From contig CADBYT010000008.1 of assembly GCA_902798975.1 (NCBI GenBank), positions 62,001 through 126,000 of the forward strand: 64,000 bases of DNA. The letters are read 5' to 3'. The position numbers and the translations under genes were made by a program. This stretch comes from an uncultured Bacteroidia bacterium (GTDB lineage: Bacteria; Bacteroidota; Bacteroidia; Bacteroidales; UBA932). The notes under the pieces were generated by a model that made no database searches, was not told where the DNA came from, and worked only from the letters and a program-made list of their open reading frames with translations. This document shows, piece by piece, positions 45,117-52,878 of this stretch (positions are counted from its first letter, which is position 1; every line of letters begins with the position of its first letter).

Positions 45117-45272
45117 ATGAGACACTCGCTGATAACCATTCTTGCCCTCCTCATACGGGGAGGATGTCAGCTTGTCCCCGACATCCGGCACGGCACGGAT
45201 TTCATTTTTGACCGGGTTTTCTCCCCGGGGGATGATCCCGCCTTCTTCAAGACCAACATCACCACGAAATAG
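45117..45272 (+). CDS. Possible 51-residue lipoprotein-like peptide
   Basis: A short frame reads MRHSLITILALLIRGGCQL and continues to TNITTK with a TAG stop. The hydrophobic start with a Cys at residue 17 resembles a lipoprotein signal, although the residues before it (IRGG) are a poor lipobox. It lies between a good -7 box and preA, 9 bases before the latter. It may be a small leader gene, a decayed lipoprotein, or no gene. Confidence 0.35.
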   Translation: MRHSLITILALLIRGGCQLVPDIRHGTDFIFDRVFSPGDDPAFFKTNITTK

Positions 45273-45281
45273 AATTTCACC

Positions 45282-46727
45282 ATGGCTGAAAAGATGCTCC
45301 ACCTGAAAGAAGAAGCGGCGCGCTGCCTGCTGTGCGCCGACGCTCCCTGCACCCGGGCCTGCAAGGCCGGCGATCCCGCCCGTGCCGTGCGAGCCATCCG
45401 CTTCGACAATGTCGCAGATGCCGGACAATGGTTCGCCCCCTGCTCGGACGGGGACCTCGCGGCGGCCGAAGCGGCCTGCATCCATTACGACCGGCCGGTC
45501 CGCCTGCGCGAGCTGGCGAAACTGACACCCCCGACGCAACCCGTCGGGACGCCGTCGCTGGGCATACGCTTCTGCGGCCTCTACTGCGAGAACCCCTTCT
45601 TCCTGGCCTCGTCGGCCGTCTGCACCAACTACGAGATGGTGGCATCCGCCCTCGAGGCAGGCTGGGCCGGCGTCTACTACAAGACCATCTGCCTGCAGGA
45701 AACACGCGAAGTATCGCCGCGTTTCGACGCGGTCTATGATGACAAGCACAGCTTCGCCGGCTTCCGCAACATGGAGCAGCTCTCGGAGAATCCGCCGGAG
45801 AAGGATTTCGAGATCCTGCACCGCCTGAAGCAGAACTATCCGGGCAAAATCATCATCGCCTCCATCATGGGCAGCGACGAGGAAGAATGGATCCAGCTGG
45901 CAAAACGGGCCGAAATGGCCGGCGTGGATGCCATCGAGCTGAATTTCTCCTGCCCGCAGATGCGCCTGACGGGTATGGGCAGCGACGTCGGCCAGAACGA
46001 GGAACTCGTCACCTTCTACACCGCCTTCGTGAAGGAATCGGTGGACATCCCGGTCATTCCGAAGATGACGCCGAACATCGCCTCGATGACAAAGGTGGCC
46101 ATGGCGTCCTACTTCGCCGGCGCCAGCGGCATCTCGGCCATCAACACCATCAAGGCCGTGACGATGGGTGCGGACGTGTCGGGCAAGATGATCGTTTCCG
46201 GCCTGTCCGGCCGCGCCGTCAAGCCCATCTCGCAGCGTTTCATCGTGGAGATGGCGGAGAATCCCGTCATGAAGGACCTGCAGCTGAGCGGCATCGGCGG
46301 CATCGAGACCTGGCGCGACGCGCTGGAATACATCCAGCTCGGCTGCCGCAACGTGCAGGTATGCACCGCCGTCATGCAGTACGGCCAGCGAGTCATCGAA
46401 GAGCTGAAGACCGGTCTGCAGCGCTACATGGCCGAACACGGGATCGACAGTCTGGACGAACTCGTGGGCACGAAACTGGACTGCTTCGTGCGCCCGGGCG
46501 ACCTGGACCGGGACAGCATCGTCTTTCCGACCGTCGACCGCGATCTGTGCATCGGATGCGGCCGTTGTTACCTGTCCTGCCGCGACGGCGGCCACCAGGC
46601 CATTTCCTTCGGAGCGGACCGCAAGCCGAAGCTCATCGGCGCGAAATGCGTAGGCTGCCATCTCTGCCGGCTGGTCTGTCCGACGGGCGCCATCGGTTCA
46701 GCCAAGCGCGTTCCCAAGCGGAGTTAG
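45282..46727 (+). CDS. preA: PreA-type dihydropyrimidine dehydrogenase with an additional N-terminal iron-sulfur domain
   Basis: 481 residues. Residues 1-~75 carry C15-X2-C18-X4-C23-X3-C27, the cluster motif normally at the start of PreT/GltD-type subunits. Residues ~90-420 are a dihydroorotate-dehydrogenase-like FMN barrel with catalytic Cys224 in LNFSCPQM. Residues ~425-475 hold two 4Fe-4S motifs, CIGCGRCYLSC and CVGCHLCRLVC. PreA/PreT reduces uracil and thymine with NADH. The FAD/NADH subunit PreT is not next to it, so the electron donor here is unknown. A bidirectional terminator follows. Confidence 0.85.
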   Translation: MAEKMLHLKEEAARCLLCADAPCTRACKAGDPARAVRAIRFDNVADAGQWFAPCSDGDLAAAEAACIHYDRPVRLRELAKLTPPTQPVGTPSLGIRFCGLYCENPFFLASSAVCTNYEMVASALEAGWAGVYYKTICLQETREVSPRFDAVYDDKHSFAGFRNMEQLSENPPEKDFEILHRLKQNYPGKIIIASIMGSDEEEWIQLAKRAEMAGVDAIELNFSCPQMRLTGMGSDVGQNEELVTFYTAFVKESVDIPVIPKMTPNIASMTKVAMASYFAGASGISAINTIKAVTMGADVSGKMIVSGLSGRAVKPISQRFIVEMAENPVMKDLQLSGIGGIETWRDALEYIQLGCRNVQVCTAVMQYGQRVIEELKTGLQRYMAEHGIDSLDELVGTKLDCFVRPGDLDRDSIVFPTVDRDLCIGCGRCYLSCRDGGHQAISFGADRKPKLIGAKCVGCHLCRLVCPTGAIGSAKRVPKRS

Positions 46728-46744
46728 CCGCTCCCCGTCAACGA

Positions 46745-46780
46745 AAAACCGGCCGGAGGCACATGCTTCCGGCCGGTTTT
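46745..46780. terminator. Bidirectional terminator between preA and xylE
   Basis: AAAACCGGCCGGA pairs perfectly with TCCGGCCGGTTTT; the two convergent genes share it. Confidence 0.88.
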
Positions 46781-46796
46781 ATGGATGAATCTGTCG

Positions 46797-48221
46797 CTAT
46801 TTCGCTTTCTGGCGGTTGCGCCACAGCGCGGACATGTCCTCGAGGGTCTTGCCCTTGGTTTCGGGAACCATGCGCCACACGAAGAACGCGGCCAGCAGGC
46901 ACATCGCGCAGTAGAGACCGTAGGTGAAAGCCGGACTCCAGGTATAGAGCGGCACGAAGGTGGAGCTCACGATGAAGTTCGAAATCCACTGGAAGGCCAC
47001 GGCGATCGCCACGGCGGCGCCACGGATCGTGTTCGGGAAGATCTCGGAGATGAGCACCCAGCAGATCGGACCCCAGCTGAACATGAAGGAAGCGGAGTAG
47101 ATCATGATGCTGAGCACGCCGATGATGCCGGGCACGCCCGGAACAGCATCCGCGAGAGCCACACCGAGGGCGCCCAGGGCCATGCCCAGGGAGCCGGTGA
47201 TCAGCAGCGGCTTGCGGCCGAGCTTCTCCACGGTGAAGATGGCGACCAGCGTGAAGCTGATGTTCACGATACCCATCATGACGGTCTGCGTCATCGGATT
47301 GCCCATGCCCATCGACTCGAAGATGCGCGGCGCGAAATACAGCACGGCGTTGATACCGACGAACTGCTGGAACACGCTGAGCATGCAGCCGATGAAGATG
47401 ACCACGAAGCCATAGGCCATCAGCTTCTCCTTCTTCTCCACGACGGTGTTCTTGATATCGGTGAGAATCTGGCTGGCTGCAGTCTGGCCGTTGATACGGG
47501 CCAGAACGGCCAGGGCCTTGTCATGCTGGCCGGACATCACGAGGTAACGCGGCGTCTCCGGCACGAGCAGGATCAGCAGGGTAAAGAGACCCGCCGGCAC
47601 GCACTCGGAGCCAAACATCAGACGCCAGCCCACCTGGTTCGTCCACTCAACGATGGCGGGATCATTCTTGTGCGACTGGAGGATGAGGAAGTTCACGAAG
47701 TAAACGACCAGCTGGCCGAAGATGATCGCGAACTGGTTCCAGGACACCAGCGTGCCGCGCTTGTTGGCCGGGGCCACTTCGGCAATGTACATCGGGCAGA
47801 TGGCGGAAGCCATACCCACGCCGATGCCGCCGAGCACGCGGTAAAGGTTGAACGCCACCCAGAGGGACTGGGTGGGCACGCCCTTCTCGAAGAACAGGAA
47901 CTCCGGATAATAGGAACCGGCGGCGCTCAGGAAGAAGCAGATACCCGCGACAAACAGGCTTTTCTTGCGACCGAAACGGCCGGCCATCAAACCGGAGATC
48001 GCGCTACCGATGATGCAACCGATCAGCGCGCTGGAAGAGGTGAAGCCGTGCAGGAAATCGGTGTAAGTGAAGTCTGAGGCGCTCTCGAAGAACGCCTGCA
48101 GACCTCGCTCAGCACCGGAAATCACGGCCGTATCGTATCCGAACAGCAGGCCGCCGAGCACGGCGACGAGCACGATCGAAAACAGATACCCACCTGATCC
48201 CTTATCTTGCTGGACAGCCAT
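46797..48221 (-). CDS. xylE: MFS sugar:proton symporter, probably D-xylose transporter
   Basis: 474 residues, twelve predicted membrane helices. Sugar-porter signatures are intact: GGLLFGYDTAVISGAE in helix 1, GRFGRKK in loop 2-3, PMYIAEVAPANKRG, RYLVMSGQHDKA, QQFVGINAVLYF in helix 7, and PETKGKTLEDM at the end. The gene overlaps the xylA stop by 1 base, as the third gene of xylB-xylA-xylE, which strongly suggests D-xylose as substrate. Confidence 0.92.
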   Translation of the reverse strand: MAVQQDKGSGGYLFSIVLVAVLGGLLFGYDTAVISGAERGLQAFFESASDFTYTDFLHGFTSSSALIGCIIGSAISGLMAGRFGRKKSLFVAGICFFLSAAGSYYPEFLFFEKGVPTQSLWVAFNLYRVLGGIGVGMASAICPMYIAEVAPANKRGTLVSWNQFAIIFGQLVVYFVNFLILQSHKNDPAIVEWTNQVGWRLMFGSECVPAGLFTLLILLVPETPRYLVMSGQHDKALAVLARINGQTAASQILTDIKNTVVEKKEKLMAYGFVVIFIGCMLSVFQQFVGINAVLYFAPRIFESMGMGNPMTQTVMMGIVNISFTLVAIFTVEKLGRKPLLITGSLGMALGALGVALADAVPGVPGIIGVLSIMIYSASFMFSWGPICWVLISEIFPNTIRGAAVAIAVAFQWISNFIVSSTFVPLYTWSPAFTYGLYCAMCLLAAFFVWRMVPETKGKTLEDMSALWRNRQKAK

Positions 48222-49540
48222 TATTTCGCGTACAGGTTCAGAAGGGTTTCATACAGCTCCTGCTTGCCGGAAGCAGCCACGACCGTACCGTTCTTCTTGG
48301 CATAGTCATAGAGCTCCTCAAGCGTGGCCTTGCCTTCCTCGAACTTCTTGCCGAGGCCGCTGTCGAAGGAAGCGTAACGCTCCTTGACCATCTCGCAGAT
48401 CGGGCTCTCCTCGAGCACGGCGGCTGCGTTGAGCAGGGCGTGGGCCATGGCGTCCATAGCGCTGATGTGGGCAATGAAGATGTCCTCAGGATCCGTGGAG
48501 GAACGACGGAGCTTGGCGTCGAAGTTGGTACCACCGTCCTTGAAGCCGCCGTTGCGGATGATCTGCATCATGGCCTGGGTGAGATCGTAAGGATCCACCG
48601 GGAACTGGTCGGTATCCCAGCCGTTCTGGGCGTCGCCGCGGTTGGCGTCGATGCTGCCGAGGAAACCGTTGTCGACGGCCACGGTGAGCTCATGCTCGAA
48701 GGTGTGGCCGGCGAGGGTGGCGTGGTTGACCTCGATGTTCACCTTGAAGTCCTTGTCAAGACCATTGGCGCGCAGGAAACCGATCACGGTCTCGGTGTCG
48801 ACGTCATACTGGTGCTTGGTCGGCTCCATCGGCTTCGGCTCGATGAGGAAGGTGCCCTTGAAACCATTGGCGCGAGCGTAGTCGCGGGCAGCGGTGAGCA
48901 TCTTGGCCAGGTGGTCCTTCTCGCGCTGCATCTGGGTGTTCAGCAGGCTGTAGTAACCCTCACGGCCACCCCAGAACACATAACCGGTGCCGCCCAGCTT
49001 GATGGTGGCGTCGATGGCGTTCTTGATCTGGAGAGCGGCACGGGCGACGATGTCGAACTGCGGGTTGGTGGCGGCGCCGTTCATGTAGCGCTTGTTGCCG
49101 AACACGTTGGCGGTACCCCACAGGTTCTTGATGCCGGTGGCCTTCTGCTTCTCGAGCAGGTAGTCCGTGATGTCCTTCATGCGGGCCTCGTACTCGGCGA
49201 TGTCCTCGGTGTCCTCCACCAGGTCGATATCGTGGAAGCAGTAGTAACCGATACCGAGCTTCTCCATGATCTCGAAGCCGGCGTCAGCCTTCTCGCGGGC
49301 GCGGGTGTAAGGGCAGTCTGCCTTGTCCCACTCATAGCTGCGGGTCTGGCCGCCGAACGGGTCACCGGACGCCTGGCCGAGGGTGTGCCACCAGGCCATG
49401 GCGAACTTGAACCAGTCCTTCATCTTTTTGCCGCAGACAACCTGATCGGCATTGTAATAATGGAAAGCAAGGGGATTCTTGGAATCCGGGCCTTCGAATT
49501 TGATTTTCCCAATACCAGGGAAGTACTCTTTGTTTGCCAT
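48221..49540 (-). CDS. xylA: Xylose isomerase (group II)
   Basis: 439 residues from the ATG at 49540 ([20 protein letters not shown], the normal Bacteroidales start). It converts D-xylose to D-xylulose in the cytoplasm using two divalent metals. Active-site blocks: [48 protein letters not shown] and [17 protein letters not shown]. Length and insertions match group II enzymes. It is the second gene of the xyl operon, 41 bases after xylB. Confidence 0.97.
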   Translation of the reverse strand: MANKEYFPGIGKIKFEGPDSKNPLAFHYYNADQVVCGKKMKDWFKFAMAWWHTLGQASGDPFGGQTRSYEWDKADCPYTRAREKADAGFEIMEKLGIGYYCFHDIDLVEDTEDIAEYEARMKDITDYLLEKQKATGIKNLWGTANVFGNKRYMNGAATNPQFDIVARAALQIKNAIDATIKLGGTGYVFWGGREGYYSLLNTQMQREKDHLAKMLTAARDYARANGFKGTFLIEPKPMEPTKHQYDVDTETVIGFLRANGLDKDFKVNIEVNHATLAGHTFEHELTVAVDNGFLGSIDANRGDAQNGWDTDQFPVDPYDLTQAMMQIIRNGGFKDGGTNFDAKLRRSSTDPEDIFIAHISAMDAMAHALLNAAAVLEESPICEMVKERYASFDSGLGKKFEEGKATLEELYDYAKKNGTVVAASGKQELYETLLNLYAK

Positions 49541-49581
49541 AATAAAATAGTGATAAGTGATTATTGGATTAGTTTGATTGT

Positions 49582-51066
49582 TTACTTGAGTGCATTGCCG
49601 AGCTCCTGCTTCCAGTGGCCGTAGGTCTCTTCGAGCGGTTTCTTCCATTCCGCCTCCGGCTCGATGGTGTCGAGCTTTTCAAGCGTGGAGAAAGCCTCCT
49701 TGGTAGTCTTGTAGATACCGGCTCCGAGCGCGGCGCCGCGGGCAGCGCCCAGCGAACCGTCGGTGTCGAAGAGCTCGATGCGCGCATCGCACAGCGTGGC
49801 GAGCGTCGAGCGGAACAGCGGGCTGAGGAACAGATTGGCCTTGCCGGCGCGGATCACATCTGGCTTCAGGCCCATCTCCTTCATGATGTCGATACCGTAG
49901 CGGAAGGAAAATGCGATACCTTCCTGGACAGCGCGGAGGATGTGCGCCTTGCTGTGGCGGACCAGGTCGAGACCCACCATGCGGGCACCCGTCGTGCGGT
50001 TCGCGAGAACACGCTCGGCTCCGTTGCCGAAAGGCAGAACAAGCAAGCCGTCAGAACCGACGGGGGCCGTAAAGGCGAGTTTGGTCATTTCCGGATATGA
50101 AAGATCCGGAGCGATGTTGCGGCGTGCCCAGGAATTCATGATGCCGGTACCGTTGATGCACAGCAATACTCCCAGACGCGGCTGTTCCACACTCGCGGAG
50201 GTGACATGCAGGAAGGTGTTGACGCGGGACTGCGGGTCGGCCTTCGGCACATCGGTCACGCCGTACACGACGCCGCTGGTACCGCCGGTCGCGGCAATCT
50301 CGCCCGGCTCGAGGACGTCCAGGGAGAAGGCGTTGTTCGGCTGGTCGCCGGCGCGGTAGGACACGGGGATGCCGGCCGGGAGGCCCAGCTCCTTCGCGAC
50401 CGCGGCGGTCACGTGGCCCTGGTCGCCGATGGCCTGCACCACCGGACAGAACTTGTCGGACTCGATGCCGTAGTAGTCCGCCACGAAATGGGCGCGGCGA
50501 CGGTCCACAAAGTCCCAGAGGATGCCCTCGGACATACCCGTGGCCGTGGTCGTGGCCTCGCCGGTCAGGCGGAAGGCGATATAGTCGCCCGGGAGCATGA
50601 AGCGCCAGATCCTGGCGTACACGTCCGGTTCGTTGCGCTTCACCCAGGCCAGCTTGGAAGCCGTGAAGTTACCCGGCGAATTGAGCAGGTGCTCCATGCA
50701 GCGGTCATATCCGATGGCCTGCAGGGCCTCGGCGCCGATGGACACGGCGCGGGAGTCACACCAGATGATGGCGTCGCGCACCAGCTCGCCGTCCTTGTCC
50801 AGCGCCACCAGGCCGTGCATCTGGTAGGAGATACCGATCGACTGCACCTTGCCCAGGTCGAAGCCGGCAGAGGCCATCTCCTTGATGCCCTCGGACATAT
50901 ATTTCCACCAGGACTTCGGGTCCTGCTCCGCCCAACCCTTACGGACGGCCTTGATGGGCGCCTCCGTTTTGGGGTTGGTGGCCGAACATACACATTTGCC
51001 GCTCGTGACGTCGAGCAGCGCTACTTTGACGGATGAAGATCCGACGTCGATTCCCAATGAGTACAT
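49582..51066 (-). CDS. xylB: Xylulokinase
   Basis: 494 residues from the ATG at 51066; the upstream ATG at 51084 is only 6 bases from the -7 box and is less likely. FGGY kinase: [17 protein letters not shown] phosphate loop, [22 protein letters not shown], and DQPNNAFSL as well as the C-terminal [11 protein letters not shown]. It phosphorylates D-xylulose to xylulose 5-phosphate. First gene of xylB-xylA-xylE. No xylose regulator gene is adjacent. Confidence 0.95.
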   Translation of the reverse strand: MYSLGIDVGSSSVKVALLDVTSGKCVCSATNPKTEAPIKAVRKGWAEQDPKSWWKYMSEGIKEMASAGFDLGKVQSIGISYQMHGLVALDKDGELVRDAIIWCDSRAVSIGAEALQAIGYDRCMEHLLNSPGNFTASKLAWVKRNEPDVYARIWRFMLPGDYIAFRLTGEATTTATGMSEGILWDFVDRRRAHFVADYYGIESDKFCPVVQAIGDQGHVTAAVAKELGLPAGIPVSYRAGDQPNNAFSLDVLEPGEIAATGGTSGVVYGVTDVPKADPQSRVNTFLHVTSASVEQPRLGVLLCINGTGIMNSWARRNIAPDLSYPEMTKLAFTAPVGSDGLLVLPFGNGAERVLANRTTGARMVGLDLVRHSKAHILRAVQEGIAFSFRYGIDIMKEMGLKPDVIRAGKANLFLSPLFRSTLATLCDARIELFDTDGSLGAARGAALGAGIYKTTKEAFSTLEKLDTIEPEAEWKKPLEETYGHWKQELGNALK

Positions 51067-51089
51067 ATCTTCGTAATGTTTCAAGTTGT

Positions 51090-51097
51090 CAAATTTA
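51090..51097 (-). promoter_or_regulatory. -7 box of the xyl operon
   Basis: TAAATTTG on the minus strand, 23 bases before the chosen xylB start. Confidence 0.55.
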
Positions 51098-51109
51098 CGA
51101 ATATTTTGC

Positions 51110-51117
51110 TATATTTG
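51110..51117 (+). promoter_or_regulatory. -7 box of tRNA-Gly
   Basis: TATATTTG on the plus strand, about 60 bases before the mature tRNA. Confidence 0.6.
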
Positions 51118-51124
51118 CATCGGG

Positions 51125-51167
51125 ATTGAATCAAATTCTTCCCAAAGATTTTTGAATCTGATTCAAT
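51125..51167 (+). other. Hairpin in the tRNA-Gly leader
   Basis: ATTGAATCA pairs with TGATTCAAT, with further internal pairing. It lies between the promoter and the tRNA and ends 10 bases before the tRNA 5' end, so it would be in the precursor transcript. Confidence 0.55.
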
Positions 51168-51177
51168 GACGCACTTA

Positions 51178-51248
51178 GCAGGATTAGCACATCGGTAGTG
51201 CATTGGCTTCCCAAGCCAAGGAGGAGGGTTCGACTCCCTTATCCTGCT
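51178..51248 (+). tRNA. tRNA-Gly (anticodon CCC)
   Basis: Acceptor GCAGGAT with ATCCTGC, D-arm, anticodon stem TTGGC/GCCAA with loop TTCCCAA, so anticodon CCC at 51210-51212 reading GGG, and T-arm GAGGG-TTCGACT-CCCTT (one wobble). Discriminator T; CCA is not encoded. The menG start follows after 42 bases, so both may share a transcript. Confidence 0.9.
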
Positions 51249-51290
51249 CCGGGATCCGGCCGCCAGCGCCGGATTTTTCATTTCAGGACC

Positions 51291-52013
51291 ATGCCGCAAA
51301 AAGAGATAATCCAGCAGATGTTCGACGGGATCGCCCCCGAGTACGACCGCCTCAACCACCTCATGTCCTTCGGGGTGGACCGCAGCTGGCGCCGCCGCGC
51401 GCTGCGGGAAATCATCACCCCCGCGCATCCCCAGCAGCTGCTCGACATCGCCTGCGGCACCGGCGACTTCGCCCTCGCGCAGGCCCGCCGCATGCATCCC
51501 GACAGCCACATCACCGGACTGGACCTCTCCGAAGGCATGCTCGCCGTGATGCGCGACAAGGTGCAGAAGGCAGGATTGGACGAACGGATTTCCTGCGAGC
51601 AGGGGGACAGTGAGGCCATGCGCTTCGAGGGCGGCAGCTTCGACTGCGCCACCATCGCCTTCGGCATACGCAATTTCTCGCACCGCGAGGCCGCCCTGCA
51701 GGAGATCCTGCGTGTGCTCAAGCCCGGCGGGCGTCTGGTCATCCTGGAACTCTCCGTCCCGGAGAACAAGCTTCTCCGCTGGGGCTACAACCTCTATTTC
51801 ATGCATTTCGTGCCCTGGATCGGCGGGCTCATTTCCGGCGACAAAGCCGCCTACAAATACCTCCCCGCCTCGGTGCAGGCCTTCCCCGGCCGCCGCGAAT
51901 GGACGGCCACGATGACGCGCTGCGGCTACGCGAATGTCCGTCACCGCGCCTTTACCTTCGGCCTCTGCCGTATGTACATCGGAGAAAAATCAATGGCCGA
52001 TACCCGCCAGTAG
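51291..52013 (+). CDS. menG: Demethylmenaquinone methyltransferase
   Basis: 240 residues from ATG 51291 (MPQKEIIQQMFDGIAPEYD); the frame continues upstream into tRNA-Gly, which rules out earlier starts. MenG/UbiE family: AEYDRLNHLMSFGVDRSWRRR-type start block, SAM motif LDIACGTGDFALA, GLDLSEGMLAVM, and IAFGIRNFSHREAALQEILRVLKPGG. It adds the last methyl group of menaquinone. Its 3' end overlaps the convergent menA by 24 bases. Confidence 0.95.
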   Translation: MPQKEIIQQMFDGIAPEYDRLNHLMSFGVDRSWRRRALREIITPAHPQQLLDIACGTGDFALAQARRMHPDSHITGLDLSEGMLAVMRDKVQKAGLDERISCEQGDSEAMRFEGGSFDCATIAFGIRNFSHREAALQEILRVLKPGGRLVILELSVPENKLLRWGYNLYFMHFVPWIGGLISGDKAAYKYLPASVQAFPGRREWTATMTRCGYANVRHRAFTFGLCRMYIGEKSMADTRQ

Positions 52014-52877
52014 CGCGAACACGAACGTACTCACCACCAGCAGCGGCAGCATCGGATCCAGCGCCCGGTCCTCCCGCGCCCACACGCCCTTCAGGTGCAG
52101 GGCAAAACTTCCCAGCGTGCAGACATACAGAAAACTCAGCCAGCTTTCCGCAGTCAGCACCGCGTACACCGTCATCAGCACCCAGCCCGCCGAAATCAGC
52201 AGCGTCTGGTAGATGCGCGCGCGGCGGCCTCCCAGCTTGATGGCTACGGTCATGCGCGTCGCGGCATCGCTCTTCATGTCGCGGATGTTGTTGACATTCA
52301 GCACCGCAACGCTGAAGCAGCCGATGGACGCGGCCGGCAGCAGGATCATCCGGTCCCATTCCAGGCAAGCCAGGAAATAGCCTCCGCACACGGTCGCAAG
52401 GCCGAAAAAGATGAAAACGAAAATATCCCCGAGGCCCCGGTAGCCGTAGGGGTTCTTGCCGAGCGTATAATGCATCGCAGCCCAGACGGCGGCGGCGCCC
52501 AGCAGCAGGAACGCGACGGGCAGCGGCGCGAACAGCGTCCCGAAGGCGCTCCACACCATGCCGGCGCCCAGCAGGCAGCACAGCACGGCGACGCAGCCGA
52601 TCAGCCGCTTCATTTCCGGGACGGTCATCTCCCCGTCCTGGATAGAATAATGGATACCCTGCCGGTCGGAGCGGTCCGTCCCGTGCAGGGTATCCCCCAA
52701 TTCATTCGAAAGATTGCTCAGGATCTGCAGGCAGACCGTCGTCAGCACCAGCAGGGTGACGGTCAGCCAGCTGAGCGCATGCCCCTTCGCCGCCAGGAGC
52801 ACCCCGAGGGCGATCCCGGCGAGCGAGAGCGGCAAAGTGCGAAGCCGCATCGAACGGATACAGGCTTTCGCGGTCAT
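51990..52877 (-). CDS. menA: 1,4-dihydroxy-2-naphthoate polyprenyltransferase
   Basis: 295 residues, eight or nine membrane helices of the UbiA superfamily. The first prenyl-diphosphate motif is NLSNELGDTLHGTDRSDRQG, the second NNIRDMKSDAATRMTVAIKLG. MenA attaches the isoprenoid tail to DHNA, the step directly before MenG, so the two convergent genes complete menaquinone. The ATG is 2 bases from the M16 peptidase stop, so menA is probably transcribed with that peptidase gene. Confidence 0.93.
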   Translation of the reverse strand: MTAKACIRSMRLRTLPLSLAGIALGVLLAAKGHALSWLTVTLLVLTTVCLQILSNLSNELGDTLHGTDRSDRQGIHYSIQDGEMTVPEMKRLIGCVAVLCCLLGAGMVWSAFGTLFAPLPVAFLLLGAAAVWAAMHYTLGKNPYGYRGLGDIFVFIFFGLATVCGGYFLACLEWDRMILLPAASIGCFSVAVLNVNNIRDMKSDAATRMTVAIKLGGRRARIYQTLLISAGWVLMTVYAVLTAESWLSFLYVCTLGSFALHLKGVWAREDRALDPMLPLLVVSTFVFALLAGIGH

Positions 52878-52878
52878 G

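Noticed and set aside
51198..51290. N-terminal extension of menG starting within tRNA-Gly
   Set aside because: Translation of the tRNA is implausible and MenG homologues begin at the ATG at 51291.
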